DNA from: JBBSEX01 sp038239345
Lineage (GTDB): Bacteria > Acidobacteriota > Terriglobia > Bryobacterales > Bryobacteraceae
Direction: 5' to 3'
DNA: 64,000 nt
NCBI GenBank assembly: GCA_038239345.1
Contig: JBBSEX010000008.1
Span: 1-64,000, forward strand
Shown here in pieces: positions 34,269 through 42,870 of the stretch (position 1 is the stretch's first letter; each line of letters starts with the position of its first letter). The notes below the pieces were generated by a model. That model saw only the letters and a list, made by a program, of their open reading frames with translations, had not been told where the DNA came from and ran no database searches. The translations under genes and the position numbers were made by a program.

Positions 34269-35596
34269 TTCAATTCGGCTTTGATTGCAGGCTTGGGACG
34301 CACGAGATCGGCCGGTTGAAAATCAATCGGGACAACAAAATCGATGAACCCGGCGAGCATCTCATCCCAGGTCTGATCGCCCCACGGCACCGTCTGTTTG
34401 GGATCGGGGTTCGCCGGATTATTGGCCGAGTTGTCGAAGTGCGCGATGCATTCGAGAATCGTCCCCTTGGGCAATTTCTTGGGCTCCTTCAACTGGTAAG
34501 TCAGCTGCCAATTGAAGTCATACTTCGGGACATTGAGCAGAACTTCTGTTTCGCCCGTCGGATAAGTAACGCGATATTCAAAAGCCTTGCCGCGGACGTG
34601 CATGTGTGGAAACAGAGCCAGCACTTCGGCGTCCTCTTGCAGAGTCAGTGCCGCTCGCACTTCGAAGTTAGGATCCTCCGGCGGGATGCGGAGATATGGA
34701 TTGGCGACGAAAGTATTAAACACGCGTTCGCGGGGCGGCCGCTTGGCGAATACTATGCCCACTTCCGTTTGGTCGTCTGTCGCCTTGCCGTTCGCTGTGT
34801 AGTGCATTTGATAAACCAGGTCAGATCCTGCTTTCATCAGGCGTGCCTGCCCCGGCTTGCATTCGTAGGGAAGCCCACCAGGAACATAGACGGCCATGAT
34901 TTCAGCGCCCTTGGCGTTGAACTGGAATTCAAAAAAACCCTTGCCAGTGTCCTTCTGAGCGGGAGGCGTGCCCTTGCGGCCAGGGGGAAAGAATGGCTCG
35001 CCCACAATCGCCTTCTTCATGAAGGAAGACTCGGCTTCGCGTTCATAGAGCACGGCGTGATGCACAACGGAGCGGGCAGTAGGACGAACTTCGATCTTCT
35101 CTATCCATTTATCCTCGGTAAATCCAGTAGGAACAAGAATCCAGGTGTAATCGATTGTTCCGCTGGCCGGGACGTGGAAGGGCGTCGGCATTTTCAGGAT
35201 TACATCGGGCGTGCCGATGTTCCAGCCTTCGGCAAACGTGATAGCAGCCGGAGCGTCCGTGGGGTTGCCTTCTTTCGCGCCGGAGTCGGCCCACGCTACC
35301 AGTGTGTCGATGTCCGCTTGCGACAGACGGCGGTCATTAGCGAATTTTCCGTGGGCGGGATCGGCAAACCAAGGCGGCATCTTCTTGGTCAGCACGGCGG
35401 TACGCATGGCCTTTGCCCAGGGACGTGCTTCCTTATAGGTCAGCAGCGACATGGGAGCCGGCTCACCCGGCCGATGACATTCCTGGCAATTTTTCTGCAG
35501 CAGCGGCAGTACATCTTTATTGAACGTAGTTTCGACAGCCGGAGCAGCCGACATCGCGAGGACCGCGAATAAACCAAGAGCGATGACACGAGCCAT
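34265..35596 (-). CDS. Exported cytochrome c / copper type II monooxygenase-like (PHM-type) protein
   Basis: 443 residues from the ATG at 35596 (AGGAG 6 bases upstream); the open frame to 35761 is not protein-like. Signal peptide (VIALGLFAVLAMSAAPA), then a c-type heme domain with CQECH (37-41) and the 'MPPWFADP' style Met ligand. The C-terminal two thirds (about 150-440) resemble copper type II ascorbate-dependent monooxygenases: SVVHHAVLY, YQMHYT, FPHMHVRGKAF and IAHFDNS give His and Met ligands. Such proteins are periplasmic. A heme donor fused to a copper oxygenase-like fold suggests electron delivery, but substrate and activity are unknown. Confidence 0.82.
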   Translation of the reverse strand: MARVIALGLFAVLAMSAAPAVETTFNKDVLPLLQKNCQECHRPGEPAPMSLLTYKEARPWAKAMRTAVLTKKMPPWFADPAHGKFANDRRLSQADIDTLVAWADSGAKEGNPTDAPAAITFAEGWNIGTPDVILKMPTPFHVPASGTIDYTWILVPTGFTEDKWIEKIEVRPTARSVVHHAVLYEREAESSFMKKAIVGEPFFPPGRKGTPPAQKDTGKGFFEFQFNAKGAEIMAVYVPGGLPYECKPGQARLMKAGSDLVYQMHYTANGKATDDQTEVGIVFAKRPPRERVFNTFVANPYLRIPPEDPNFEVRAALTLQEDAEVLALFPHMHVRGKAFEYRVTYPTGETEVLLNVPKYDFNWQLTYQLKEPKKLPKGTILECIAHFDNSANNPANPDPKQTVPWGDQTWDEMLAGFIDFVVPIDFQPADLVRPKPAIKAELK

Positions 35597-35705
35597 TGAA
35601 ACTCCTGAATGGTGGATTGTTTTTAGTTTATCGCAGAAGGGGTGACGGGTGAGAGTGAGGTAGGCGGGGGACCACAGCCTACCTCGTATCCAGATGGTTA
35701 AACGG

Positions 35706-36233
35706 CTAAACGGACTTCGCGTGTACGCGTTCGGCCGCGGGATTGACTGACAGCTCGGCAACCTGCGTCAGCTTCTGATCGGCGGCGAATTCTTCCTCGT
35801 AGGTCTCCGATAGCAAGCGGACCGCGTCGACGTGGCCAAGCCGTTTCGCAAAAGCCCGAGCCGTTCCGTAGCCCGCCATTTCGTAGTGTTCCACTCGTTG
35901 CGCCGCGGCGATCAGTGCAGCATCCTTGACGGCCGGATCACCCTTGGCATCGATGGCATGCGAGCCTTCTTCCACCAGCCCCTTCATCGCCGCGCAGGTC
36001 TCGGCTTTGGCCTCGCGCCCGATCTGTTGAAACACCTGCTCTAAGCGTTCGACATGAATCTTCGTCTCCCGCAGATGATCGGTAAAAGCAGCTTTCAATT
36101 TGGGATCGGTTGCGGCGGCAGCCATCTTGGGCAGGGCCGTGACCAATCGATTTTCTGCATCGTAAAGATCTTCGATCTGATTAACAAACAGATCTTCAAA
36201 AGAGTTCAATTCAAGACTGGAAAAGAGTGCCAT
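35706..36233 (-). CDS. YciE/DUF892 ferritin-like protein
   Basis: 175 residues, four-helix bundle family. The N-terminal 'LNSFEDLFVNQIEDLYDAENRLVTALPKMA' is the usual DUF892 start, and 'AQRVEHYEMAGYGTARAFAKRLG' carries the second Glu/His metal-ligand helix. These proteins are stress-induced in enterobacteria and are thought to bind a diiron centre. It stands 110 bases before the cytochrome/monooxygenase gene and 46 bases after topoisomerase IB on the same strand. Confidence 0.9.
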   Translation of the reverse strand: MALFSSLELNSFEDLFVNQIEDLYDAENRLVTALPKMAAAATDPKLKAAFTDHLRETKIHVERLEQVFQQIGREAKAETCAAMKGLVEEGSHAIDAKGDPAVKDAALIAAAQRVEHYEMAGYGTARAFAKRLGHVDAVRLLSETYEEEFAADQKLTQVAELSVNPAAERVHAKSV

Positions 36234-36278
36234 ATTATTGTTGCTCCGCTAGGTAGACGCCGGGCGGTTCAACCCGTT

Positions 36279-37385
36279 TCATGCACAACGAGCGGCGTTC
36301 AGGTCAACGGCTATTTGACCTCCCGGCATCACCAGCGACAAGACGCAGTGCTCTTCAATTTGCTCCAGAGCGTGGCGGCTGGAAGCCAGCATCGCATCGG
36401 CTAAGACACCGCTGGTATAGGAATCGAGCAGGATTGGGTGGATGTAATATTTGCGGCACGTAGCGGGGCGATTGCCCAAACGTTTCGCTACCGATTTAAC
36501 AGCCTCGGAAATTTTACGCTTGGCCTCGGTTTCGGTTTCAGCAGGTCCCAGTTCATGGAGGGCAACCGCAGCCAAACACGATCCCGCCCAGGTACGAAAA
36601 TCCTTTGCCGTAAAATCCTGACCGGTAATTTCCCGCAAGTAATCGTTTACATCGTTCGATTCGATGCTGCAGGGAACGCCCTCTTCATTCACATAACGAA
36701 ATAGATCGTAGCCCGGAAGGCACTGGCACTTGCGCACGATGTTCGCCAGCTTGCGGTCCGTCAGTTCTATATCGTGGTCTTGTCCGCTCTTACCGCGAAA
36801 TTGAAAGCGCAACGTCTGCCCCTCAATCTGCACGTGGCGGCTGCGGAGCGTCGTGAGTCCAAAGGAATCGTTTGCTTTGCGATATTCTTCATTTCCCACT
36901 CGAATATAGGTTGTCTCAAGAAGACGGACCACGGTGGCCACCACTTTTCGTTTCGGCAATCCGGGCCGCACGAGATCGGCATCCACGGCCTTACGAATTC
37001 CGGGAAGTGCCTGGCCAAATATGGCCATACGGGTGAACTTCGTGGCATCTCGAATCTGGCGGTAGAGGGCGTGATAGCGATATTGCAAGCGTCCTCGGGC
37101 ATCTCGGCCAATCGCCTGGATGTGGCCGGTGGGATCCGGGCAAATCCAAACTTGTGTCCAAGCCGGTGGTATCACCAGCGCGCGGATCCGATTAAGAGTC
37201 GCGCGATCCTTTAGGATATGACCGCTAGCGGAGAGGAACCTCCACCCGGTCCCTGACTTTCGGCGCGTGATTCCCTCACCAATCGATGAAATGTATCTCA
37301 GACCGGCGAGCTTTGCGGATTCGTAAGGATCTGCGAGCAGTGGTCGCAACGCTCTCGGTTTCGTAGCCCGTCCGCTTACTTTCAT
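36279..37385 (-). CDS. DNA topoisomerase IB
   Basis: 368 residues, close to bacterial/poxvirus-type topoisomerase IB length. Catalytic residues recognisable include KRKVVATVVRLLETTYIRVGNEEYRK (Arg and Lys), 'FTAKDFRTWAGS' with the second catalytic Arg, and the late active-site Tyr in TCRKYYIHP. It relaxes both positive and negative supercoils without ATP. It is not essential in most bacteria and its role is not well defined. It lies in a stretch of stress-type genes. Confidence 0.93.
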   Translation of the reverse strand: MKVSGRATKPRALRPLLADPYESAKLAGLRYISSIGEGITRRKSGTGWRFLSASGHILKDRATLNRIRALVIPPAWTQVWICPDPTGHIQAIGRDARGRLQYRYHALYRQIRDATKFTRMAIFGQALPGIRKAVDADLVRPGLPKRKVVATVVRLLETTYIRVGNEEYRKANDSFGLTTLRSRHVQIEGQTLRFQFRGKSGQDHDIELTDRKLANIVRKCQCLPGYDLFRYVNEEGVPCSIESNDVNDYLREITGQDFTAKDFRTWAGSCLAAVALHELGPAETETEAKRKISEAVKSVAKRLGNRPATCRKYYIHPILLDSYTSGVLADAMLASSRHALEQIEEHCVLSLVMPGGQIAVDLNAARCA

Positions 37386-37503
37386 GGACGTTAGCGATGC
37401 ACGCCGTCTGCCAGCGCAGTGTCGAGCTTAAGCGCAATTAATCAAGATGGACCGATCCTTTTGGCAAACTAGCTGGTAGGCTAAAAGTAAGGAGAAATAC
37501 CCC

Positions 37504-37725
37504 ATGAAAATCACCGCATGTCTGTTAGGTCTGGCGCTGGCTTCCAGTGTTTTCGCTTTCGAAGATTCCGTGAAGCAAGATGCCAAGGACGCAGGGAACA
37601 GCACCAAGAAGGCCGCTAAAACCGCTGCCAAGAAAACGAAAAAGGGAACCAAGAAGGTTGTCAATAAGTCGGCCGACAAGGTAGGAGAGGGCGCGGATAA
37701 AGTGAAGGCTAAAACAAATCCGTAG
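37504..37725 (+). CDS. Small Lys-rich exported protein
   Basis: 73 residues. Signal peptide (KITACLLGLALASSVFA, cleavage near 18), then a mature part of about 55 residues with 16 lysines in KK pairs (TKKAAKTAAKKTKKGTKK) plus Ala, Val and Asp. It resembles linker-histone tails or periplasmic basic proteins in composition only. AAGGAG lies about 9 bases before the ATG and a strong terminator follows, so it is a genuine single-gene unit. I do not recognise the family. It may bind anionic polymers such as LPS or DNA. Confidence 0.75.
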   Translation: MKITACLLGLALASSVFAFEDSVKQDAKDAGNSTKKAAKTAAKKTKKGTKKVVNKSADKVGEGADKVKAKTNP

Positions 37726-37803
37726 ACTGTAAAGTTAGCCGCGGTAAGAGGAAGTATGCGTCAAACTTTCCGCGTGTGAAAAATTTTCAGCCGTCTCAAA
37801 AGG

Positions 37804-37840
37804 AAAAGGCCCTGCCCGTAGGCAAGGCCTTTCGTTTTTT
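37804..37840. terminator. Bidirectional intrinsic terminator
   Basis: AAAGGCCCTGCC pairs with GGCAAGGCCTTT around the loop CGTA, with one mismatch in 12 pairs. T tracts lie on both sides (TTTTTT after the stem on plus; TTTTCCTTTT on minus). It ends the Lys-rich peptide gene and the SYLF gene, which converge here. Confidence 0.88.
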
Positions 37841-37847
37841 CAGAGAG

Positions 37848-38528
37848 CTACTTCTTTTCTGCGAAGTGGGAGTACTTGTTCAGTTCCGCCATCAAAGTGG
37901 CAGCGGCGGCCGGTGCCCTAGTGGTGCCCATCATGATCTGCTTGTTTTCCAGGCTTGAGCTGTACAGTTCTTTGTTGGCGTCATGATCGGGGCGAAGGGT
38001 TGCACCCTGCAGTGAAATGCCCGCGAACACGCCGCGCGACCGGGACCAAGTCAGAATTTCAGCTTGCATCTTGGCGTCGGTATCGGCGGACGCCGAACGT
38101 CCCACGGGACCGGCGGCCACTGACGCGTCGCCGCCCAGCGTGAACTTGCTGGACATCAATTTCTCCGCGCCTTTATCGTTCAACACGAGCATGATCACAT
38201 CGGTTTCAGATCCGCCGATTTGGAATCCGAAGCTACCGCCTTCAACCTTAATGGCTGCCGGAGCGCCCCAACCACGGCCTGAGGCGTGACGGCAGGATTC
38301 GAATCCTCGGCCATACTTGCCCCCGAAGATGAACGCGCCTTTCTTCAGCCCGGGTACAATCACGATGCAGGAAGCCTTCTCCAAGAGTTCCTCGGGAATA
38401 CCTTTGTCGGGCGTACCCATCACTTCCGTCAGGACAGTTGCGGCATTTTGCAGCCGGTCAGCGGCGGACTCCGCGGCGAACATCATCCCAGCACTCAGGC
38501 AAACCAATCCATATTTAGCAAATTTCAT
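37848..38528 (-). CDS. SYLF/Ysc84-domain lipid-binding protein
   Basis: 226 residues with a signal peptide (about 1-19) and one SYLF domain spanning most of the mature protein: KASCIVIVPGLKKGAFIFGGKYGRGF, IKVEGGSFGFQIGGSETDVIMLVLND, and SKFTLGGDASVAAGPVGRSASA. The eukaryotic homologue Ysc84 binds phosphoinositides and actin; bacterial versions are exported and poorly studied. AAGGAG lies 8 bases before the ATG. Shares a terminator with the Lys-rich peptide gene. Confidence 0.92.
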   Translation of the reverse strand: MKFAKYGLVCLSAGMMFAAESAADRLQNAATVLTEVMGTPDKGIPEELLEKASCIVIVPGLKKGAFIFGGKYGRGFESCRHASGRGWGAPAAIKVEGGSFGFQIGGSETDVIMLVLNDKGAEKLMSSKFTLGGDASVAAGPVGRSASADTDAKMQAEILTWSRSRGVFAGISLQGATLRPDHDANKELYSSSLENKQIMMGTTRAPAAAATLMAELNKYSHFAEKK

Positions 38529-38887
38529 GTGTTTTTCTCCTTGTATTACTGATGAACTTCTACTGGCGACTCCAGCCAGTTACTGATTCAAAATCTTGAT
38601 GCACGATAGTACCGCCGCACCTATCTACCGCGCACAAATTGTATGATAGCCACGCACCAGCACGATATTGCTAGTATTGCTCGTAGCTATTCGACGCTTG
38701 TAAGTGCAGGTAGATCACCAAATGGCAAAATACTTGAAACGAGAAGGTTCCGCAAGGAAAATTCCTGGTTCCAGGTCATCTTACCGCAAAACCTGCAGTG
38801 CAGATTTTACACTCGAACATCGGCGCGATACGGCATTTCACATGCTCCTGAATCCTTGCTGTATCCCAATTTTGCCGACCATCATTT
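38529..38887. other. Intergenic region between SYLF gene and AI-2E-type permease, no gene
   Basis: 360 bases, AT-richer than its surroundings. A short hairpin CTGGC-N7-GCCAG is at 38563-38579, flanked by repeated TTACTGAT (about 38546 and 38580). Promoters for both divergent genes must be here. No gene seen. Confidence 0.45.
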
Positions 38888-40789
38888 ATGACCCAGCCCC
38901 GCCGCTTAGCAACCAGCATTTCGCCTTTGATCATAATCGCCGGCGCGATTGTAGCGCTATATTTCGCGCGCGAGGTGTTGGTTCCTCTTACCTTGGCGTT
39001 GACATTAACGTTTCTCCTAACGCCCGCTATCTATTTATTTGAACGCCTGCGACTCGGGCGCATCGGCTCAGTTCTGCTGACTCTGATCCTAACCTTCGGG
39101 TTGCTCGGCGGTACCACTTGGATCGTAGCGACGCAGCTACTGGACGTGACTAATGATCTTCCAAAATATCGGGAGAACATTCATAACAAAATTCAGGCAC
39201 TACACGCTCCAAGCGGCGGATTGATCGGCAAGACTAGCGCGAGCTTAAAGCAGATTGAGAAAGAATTGGCGGCTCCCGTTACCGGCGACGCCCCGGTCCA
39301 GCCCGGAATCGATCCGAACGCAGCCCCTCGGCGCGTGAAACCCGGACGATTGCCTGCGCCGCCCACTGGTCCGGTACCGGTCCAGATAGTTGACGCGCCC
39401 AGCAACAACCTTGCCGATTTACGAAATTTGTTGACGCCCATCCTGAAGCCGATGGCCCAGACCTTAATCGTCTTAGTCTTCACGATTTTCATGTTGATCA
39501 AGCGGGAAGACCTGCGAGACCGTTTATTGCGGCTGGTGGGCTTGGGGCAGTTGAACGTCGCGACACTGGCCTTGGATGACGCCGCCAGCCGCGTAAGCCG
39601 CTACTTGGTCATGCAGTTTCTGGTTAACGCAATGTTCGGAGCATTGTTCGGCATCGGCTTGTATTTAATCGGGGTGCCCAATGCGACCTTATGGGGGGTT
39701 ATCGCAGCCATCCTGCGCATCATCCCTTATGTAGGTACGCTAACGGCCATGGCTATGCCGCTGGTGCTTTCCTTAGCGGTGTTCGATGGATGGCAGCAAC
39801 CTCTGTTGGTCTTGGTGTTGTTCGCGATGCTTGAGATCACGATCGCGAACTTCATCGAACCGTGGCTATACGGTGCGCACACCGGCATCTCTTCTCTGGC
39901 GCTGCTGGTTACCGCAATCTTTTGGACAGTGCTGTGGGGCTGGGCCGGTTTGGTACTCTCCACGCCTCTTACTGTTTGCGTGATTGTACTGGGGCGCTAC
40001 GTGCCGCAGTTATCCTTCCTGCATATCCTGTTGGGAGATGAAGCGGCGTTGTCGTCCGAGGCGCAATTCTATCAGCGGCTGTTGGCGATGGATCAAAATG
40101 AGGCCCGCGTGGTTGCCGAGCGATTTGTAAAAGGACGAACGGTGGTGGAATTGTACGATGGCGTCGTGCTGCCCGCATTGAGCATGGCTGAGCAGGATCG
40201 CCATAAAGGAGCTCTGGACGAGACTCGCGAGGCTTTCTTCTTCTTGAGCGTGAACGAACTGATTGCGGAGATGGCTGAATATAAGGAAGAGATCGATCCT
40301 TCGCTGACCTCCCTAACGACGGCGAAAGCCGCGCTTAGATTAAACGGCCCCACCACCTGCCGGGTGATCTGTGTTCCGGCGAATGATGAAGCCGATGAGA
40401 TAGCCGCATCGATGTTGGCGCAGGCATTAGAGCGGGCTGGATGTATTGCACTGGCCTTTCCCCTTAGCGAATCCGCCCTCGATTCCGTGTTGCAGCTACA
40501 GCCCGGACAGTCCGATATAATCTGTATTTCGTCCGTTCCGCCCTTCGCGTTTTCAAATGCCCGTTCATTGTGCCGCCGGGTGCGTGCGCGGATACCCGAC
40601 GCTCATATTGTCGTGGGGCTCTGGGGCTTTGCCGGCGACCTCGAGAAAACGCAACAACGCTTCGGTAGCGCTGCACCCGAGAAAGTGTTGACTACCCTGG
40701 CAAGCACCTCGGACTGGATCGTAAACTGGCAAACGCCGACGGACGCCAAGCTGACGGAAAACGCTATTCTAGAATCGAAAGGCGCCTAG
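38888..40789 (+). CDS. AI-2E/PerM-family permease with extra C-terminal cytosolic domain
   Basis: 633 residues, against 340-400 for the plain family. Residues 1-345 are the AI-2E_transport domain: paired N-terminal helices, a periplasmic or soluble insert (about 70-180) ending in a Pro-rich linker, and later helices with IRIIPYVGTLTAMAMPLVLSLA and IEPWLYG. Residues about 380-630 are soluble; 490-600 (CRVICVPANDEADEIAASMLAQALERAG..., then DIICISSVPPFAF and IVVGLWGFAG) look like a Rossmann-type, cobalamin-binding-like domain, but without the DxHxxG motif. No ribosome binding site is visible before the ATG. Its end overlaps rlmI by 4 bases. Confidence 0.82.
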   Translation: MTQPRRLATSISPLIIIAGAIVALYFAREVLVPLTLALTLTFLLTPAIYLFERLRLGRIGSVLLTLILTFGLLGGTTWIVATQLLDVTNDLPKYRENIHNKIQALHAPSGGLIGKTSASLKQIEKELAAPVTGDAPVQPGIDPNAAPRRVKPGRLPAPPTGPVPVQIVDAPSNNLADLRNLLTPILKPMAQTLIVLVFTIFMLIKREDLRDRLLRLVGLGQLNVATLALDDAASRVSRYLVMQFLVNAMFGALFGIGLYLIGVPNATLWGVIAAILRIIPYVGTLTAMAMPLVLSLAVFDGWQQPLLVLVLFAMLEITIANFIEPWLYGAHTGISSLALLVTAIFWTVLWGWAGLVLSTPLTVCVIVLGRYVPQLSFLHILLGDEAALSSEAQFYQRLLAMDQNEARVVAERFVKGRTVVELYDGVVLPALSMAEQDRHKGALDETREAFFFLSVNELIAEMAEYKEEIDPSLTSLTTAKAALRLNGPTTCRVICVPANDEADEIAASMLAQALERAGCIALAFPLSESALDSVLQLQPGQSDIICISSVPPFAFSNARSLCRRVRARIPDAHIVVGLWGFAGDLEKTQQRFGSAAPEKVLTTLASTSDWIVNWQTPTDAKLTENAILESKGA

Positions 40790-42000
40790 ACGACCTCAAG
40801 AATCAGGCATTTCAAATAATGCGTTTCAGGAACCGTCAGTAAAATCGGATGGTCCTGGGCTTGTGTCCGCCGCTCCAGAATCCGAAGAGTTTTTCCCGCG
40901 TCTAATGCCGCTTCGGCCACGATCTCCAACAGATGCCCTTCGGCCATGTGATGGGAGCAGGAACACGTAATCAGAATGCCGCCCGAATCGAGTAGCCGTA
41001 GGGCGCGTACGTTGATCTCTTTATATCCACGCGCGGCATTCTCGATATTCTGCTTCGACTTCGCGAAGGCGGGTGGGTCCAGAACGATGGTTTGATAGTG
41101 GTGACGGGCACTGGAACGTCCACTAAGGAATTCAAAGACGTCGGCTTCCCGGAATTCCACGTTTCGGATTGCGTTTGCTTCGCGGTTGGCGCGGGCAACC
41201 GCGAGTGTAGGGGCGGAGCTATCGATGGCTTCCACCGTATCGCACTTCGACGCGAAGTGAAGCGCGAAGCCACCGGTGGAGGTGAAGCAATCCAGTGCGC
41301 GTCCGCGCGCATAACGCGCGGCGGCGATATAATTCTCGCGCTGATCCAGAAAGACGCCGGTCTTTTGGCCTTCCAGCAGATCGGCGAAAAGCTGCAGCCC
41401 ATTCATGCGAATGGGTACGCGCGGCTGCGGCTCACCGGCGAGGATTTCAGTCACCAGCGGCAATGATTCGTGGGTACGGACGGACACATCGTTGCGGGCG
41501 ATGATGGCCCGCGGTTTAGGATTGGCGAACAATTCCTGCAACGTTGCGGAGACCACCGCCTTCGCTCGATCCATTCCTTGGCTGAGCGTCTGCACGACGA
41601 ACGAGTCACCATAACGGTCCACCACTAAGCCCGGAAGAAGATCGGCCTCGCCATGTATCAGGCGATAAGCATTGGTGTCTCTGACGACGCGTTCGCGATA
41701 CTGCAGAGCGGCGCGGAATCGGCGTAGAAAAAATGGAGCACCCGCCTCTTCAATGCGAGGACTGAGGAGCCGCAGGCAGATCTGCGAAGTGGAGCTGTAA
41801 TGAGCTATCCCGAGGGCGCGGCCGCGCGGATCGATCACGCGAACCACATCCCCGGCTTGGGCTTTACCACGGTCAAGAACATCGCTGACAAAAATCCACG
41901 GATGCCCCGAAGCTATCCGATCGGCGCCTTTCAGGTTTACACGGACCGATGGAGTTCCCGAGATTATCGGCGCTTGATTTTTAGATTCGCTCGCGATCAT
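40786..42000 (-). CDS. rlmI: 23S rRNA m5C methyltransferase RlmI-type
   Basis: 404 residues. N-terminal PUA domain (about 20-95, GHPWIFVSDVLD...GDVVRVIDPRGRALGIAHYS), a central EEHEE-type domain, and a class I SAM methyltransferase (about 220-400) with ALDCFTSTGGFALHFA (SAM-binding) and LDPPAFAKSK (DPPxF catalytic motif). RlmI methylates C1962 of 23S rRNA in E. coli. It follows tRNA-Arg(ACG), 70 bases upstream on the same strand, and could be co-transcribed. It overlaps the convergent permease gene. Confidence 0.92.
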   Translation of the reverse strand: MIASESKNQAPIISGTPSVRVNLKGADRIASGHPWIFVSDVLDRGKAQAGDVVRVIDPRGRALGIAHYSSTSQICLRLLSPRIEEAGAPFFLRRFRAALQYRERVVRDTNAYRLIHGEADLLPGLVVDRYGDSFVVQTLSQGMDRAKAVVSATLQELFANPKPRAIIARNDVSVRTHESLPLVTEILAGEPQPRVPIRMNGLQLFADLLEGQKTGVFLDQRENYIAAARYARGRALDCFTSTGGFALHFASKCDTVEAIDSSAPTLAVARANREANAIRNVEFREADVFEFLSGRSSARHHYQTIVLDPPAFAKSKQNIENAARGYKEINVRALRLLDSGGILITCSCSHHMAEGHLLEIVAEAALDAGKTLRILERRTQAQDHPILLTVPETHYLKCLILEVV

Positions 42001-42070
42001 TGAATTTTATTGTTACAGATGACCCAAGGCCACACGGCGAAATTCGGTTGGCGGGTAACGAAGGAAAAGA

Positions 42071-42147
42071 TGGTGCGCCCGGACCGACTCGAACGGCCGA
42101 CCTTCTGGTTCGTAGCCAGACGCTCTATCCAGCTGAGCTACGGGCGC
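42071..42147 (-). tRNA. tRNA-Arg (anticodon ACG), CCA encoded
   Basis: Reverse complement gives acceptor GCGCCCG/CGGGCGC (all pairs), D-arm GCTC/GAGC, anticodon stem TCTGG/CCAGA with loop CTACGAA, and a T-arm around GTTCGAG. Anticodon ACG (to be ICG by TadA) reads CGU, CGC and CGA. The 3' CCA is encoded at 42071-42073. Confidence 0.96.
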
Positions 42148-42242
42148 AGTACTCTGATTCTAACACGGCTTCCCATCATCTTTCGCCTCAAATTCTGACA
42201 CCCTTTGCGCCCAAAGACATCCAATTGGCCAGGAGAATCGAC

Positions 42243-42821
42243 TTGTCAAACAAACCAGCGAAGCCTAGCGACGAGAACCAGAATATCAGTGCCCTCCATA
42301 AGGATGTCCCTGAGCTACAGCCCTATGGAACCGTCGTCCACCTTCCCATTGCGCTTGAAGAAAAGATCCGCAAGGATAGCGTGGAAGCATTGAACCAGAT
42401 TTTAGTTAATAGCATGACCTTGCGCGACATGTATAAGAAGCATCATTGGCAGGTGAGCGGACACACCTTCTATCAACTGCATCTTTTATTCGACAAGCAT
42501 TTCGACGAACAAGTAGAGCTTGTCGATTCGATCGCCGAGCGGATCCAGATCCTTGGCGGGATCAGCATTGCCATGGCGCCCGATGTCGCCGAGATGTCCA
42601 CGATTCCTCGTCCGCCGCGTGGACGTGAGAAGCCCGGCGTGCAGATCGCTCGTCTTCTGCAAGCCCACGAGATCATTCTGATGGAAGCTCGCGGAGCCGC
42701 GAAGAAAGCTGTGGATGCCGGCGATGACGGAACTAACGATTTACTTGTCAGCGATGTGATCCGCACCAATGAACTGCAGGTGTGGTTTATCGGCGAACAC
42801 CAAACTGATCATAAAGTGTAG
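42243..42821 (+). CDS. dps: Dps/ferritin-like DNA-protection protein
   Basis: 192 residues from the TTG at 42243, which has AGGAG 8 bases upstream; the open frame back to 42000 covers tRNA-Arg and is not used. The Dps signature is clear: MYKKHHWQVSGHTFYQLHLLFDKHFDEQVELVDSIAERI, holding the ferroxidase His, Asp and Glu ligands between subunits. Long N-terminal tail of about 50 residues, possibly DNA-binding. Dps oxidises Fe(II) with H2O2 and shields DNA. Confidence 0.93.
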   Translation: MSNKPAKPSDENQNISALHKDVPELQPYGTVVHLPIALEEKIRKDSVEALNQILVNSMTLRDMYKKHHWQVSGHTFYQLHLLFDKHFDEQVELVDSIAERIQILGGISIAMAPDVAEMSTIPRPPRGREKPGVQIARLLQAHEIILMEARGAAKKAVDAGDDGTNDLLVSDVIRTNELQVWFIGEHQTDHKV

Positions 42822-42870
42822 TTGCATTCCCGGCCTTGTTCATGCCGCGCGCGTAGTAGGCTGAAAGCGT

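Noticed and set aside
34316..35572. 418-residue plus-strand frame opposite the cytochrome/monooxygenase gene
   Set aside because: It is the antisense of a gene with clear domains and signal peptide; the frame stays open because of GC-rich codon use, and its product shows no motif.
42000..42242. N-terminal extension of the Dps gene
   Set aside because: It covers tRNA-Arg(ACG); a TTG with a good AGGAG at 42243 gives a normal Dps.
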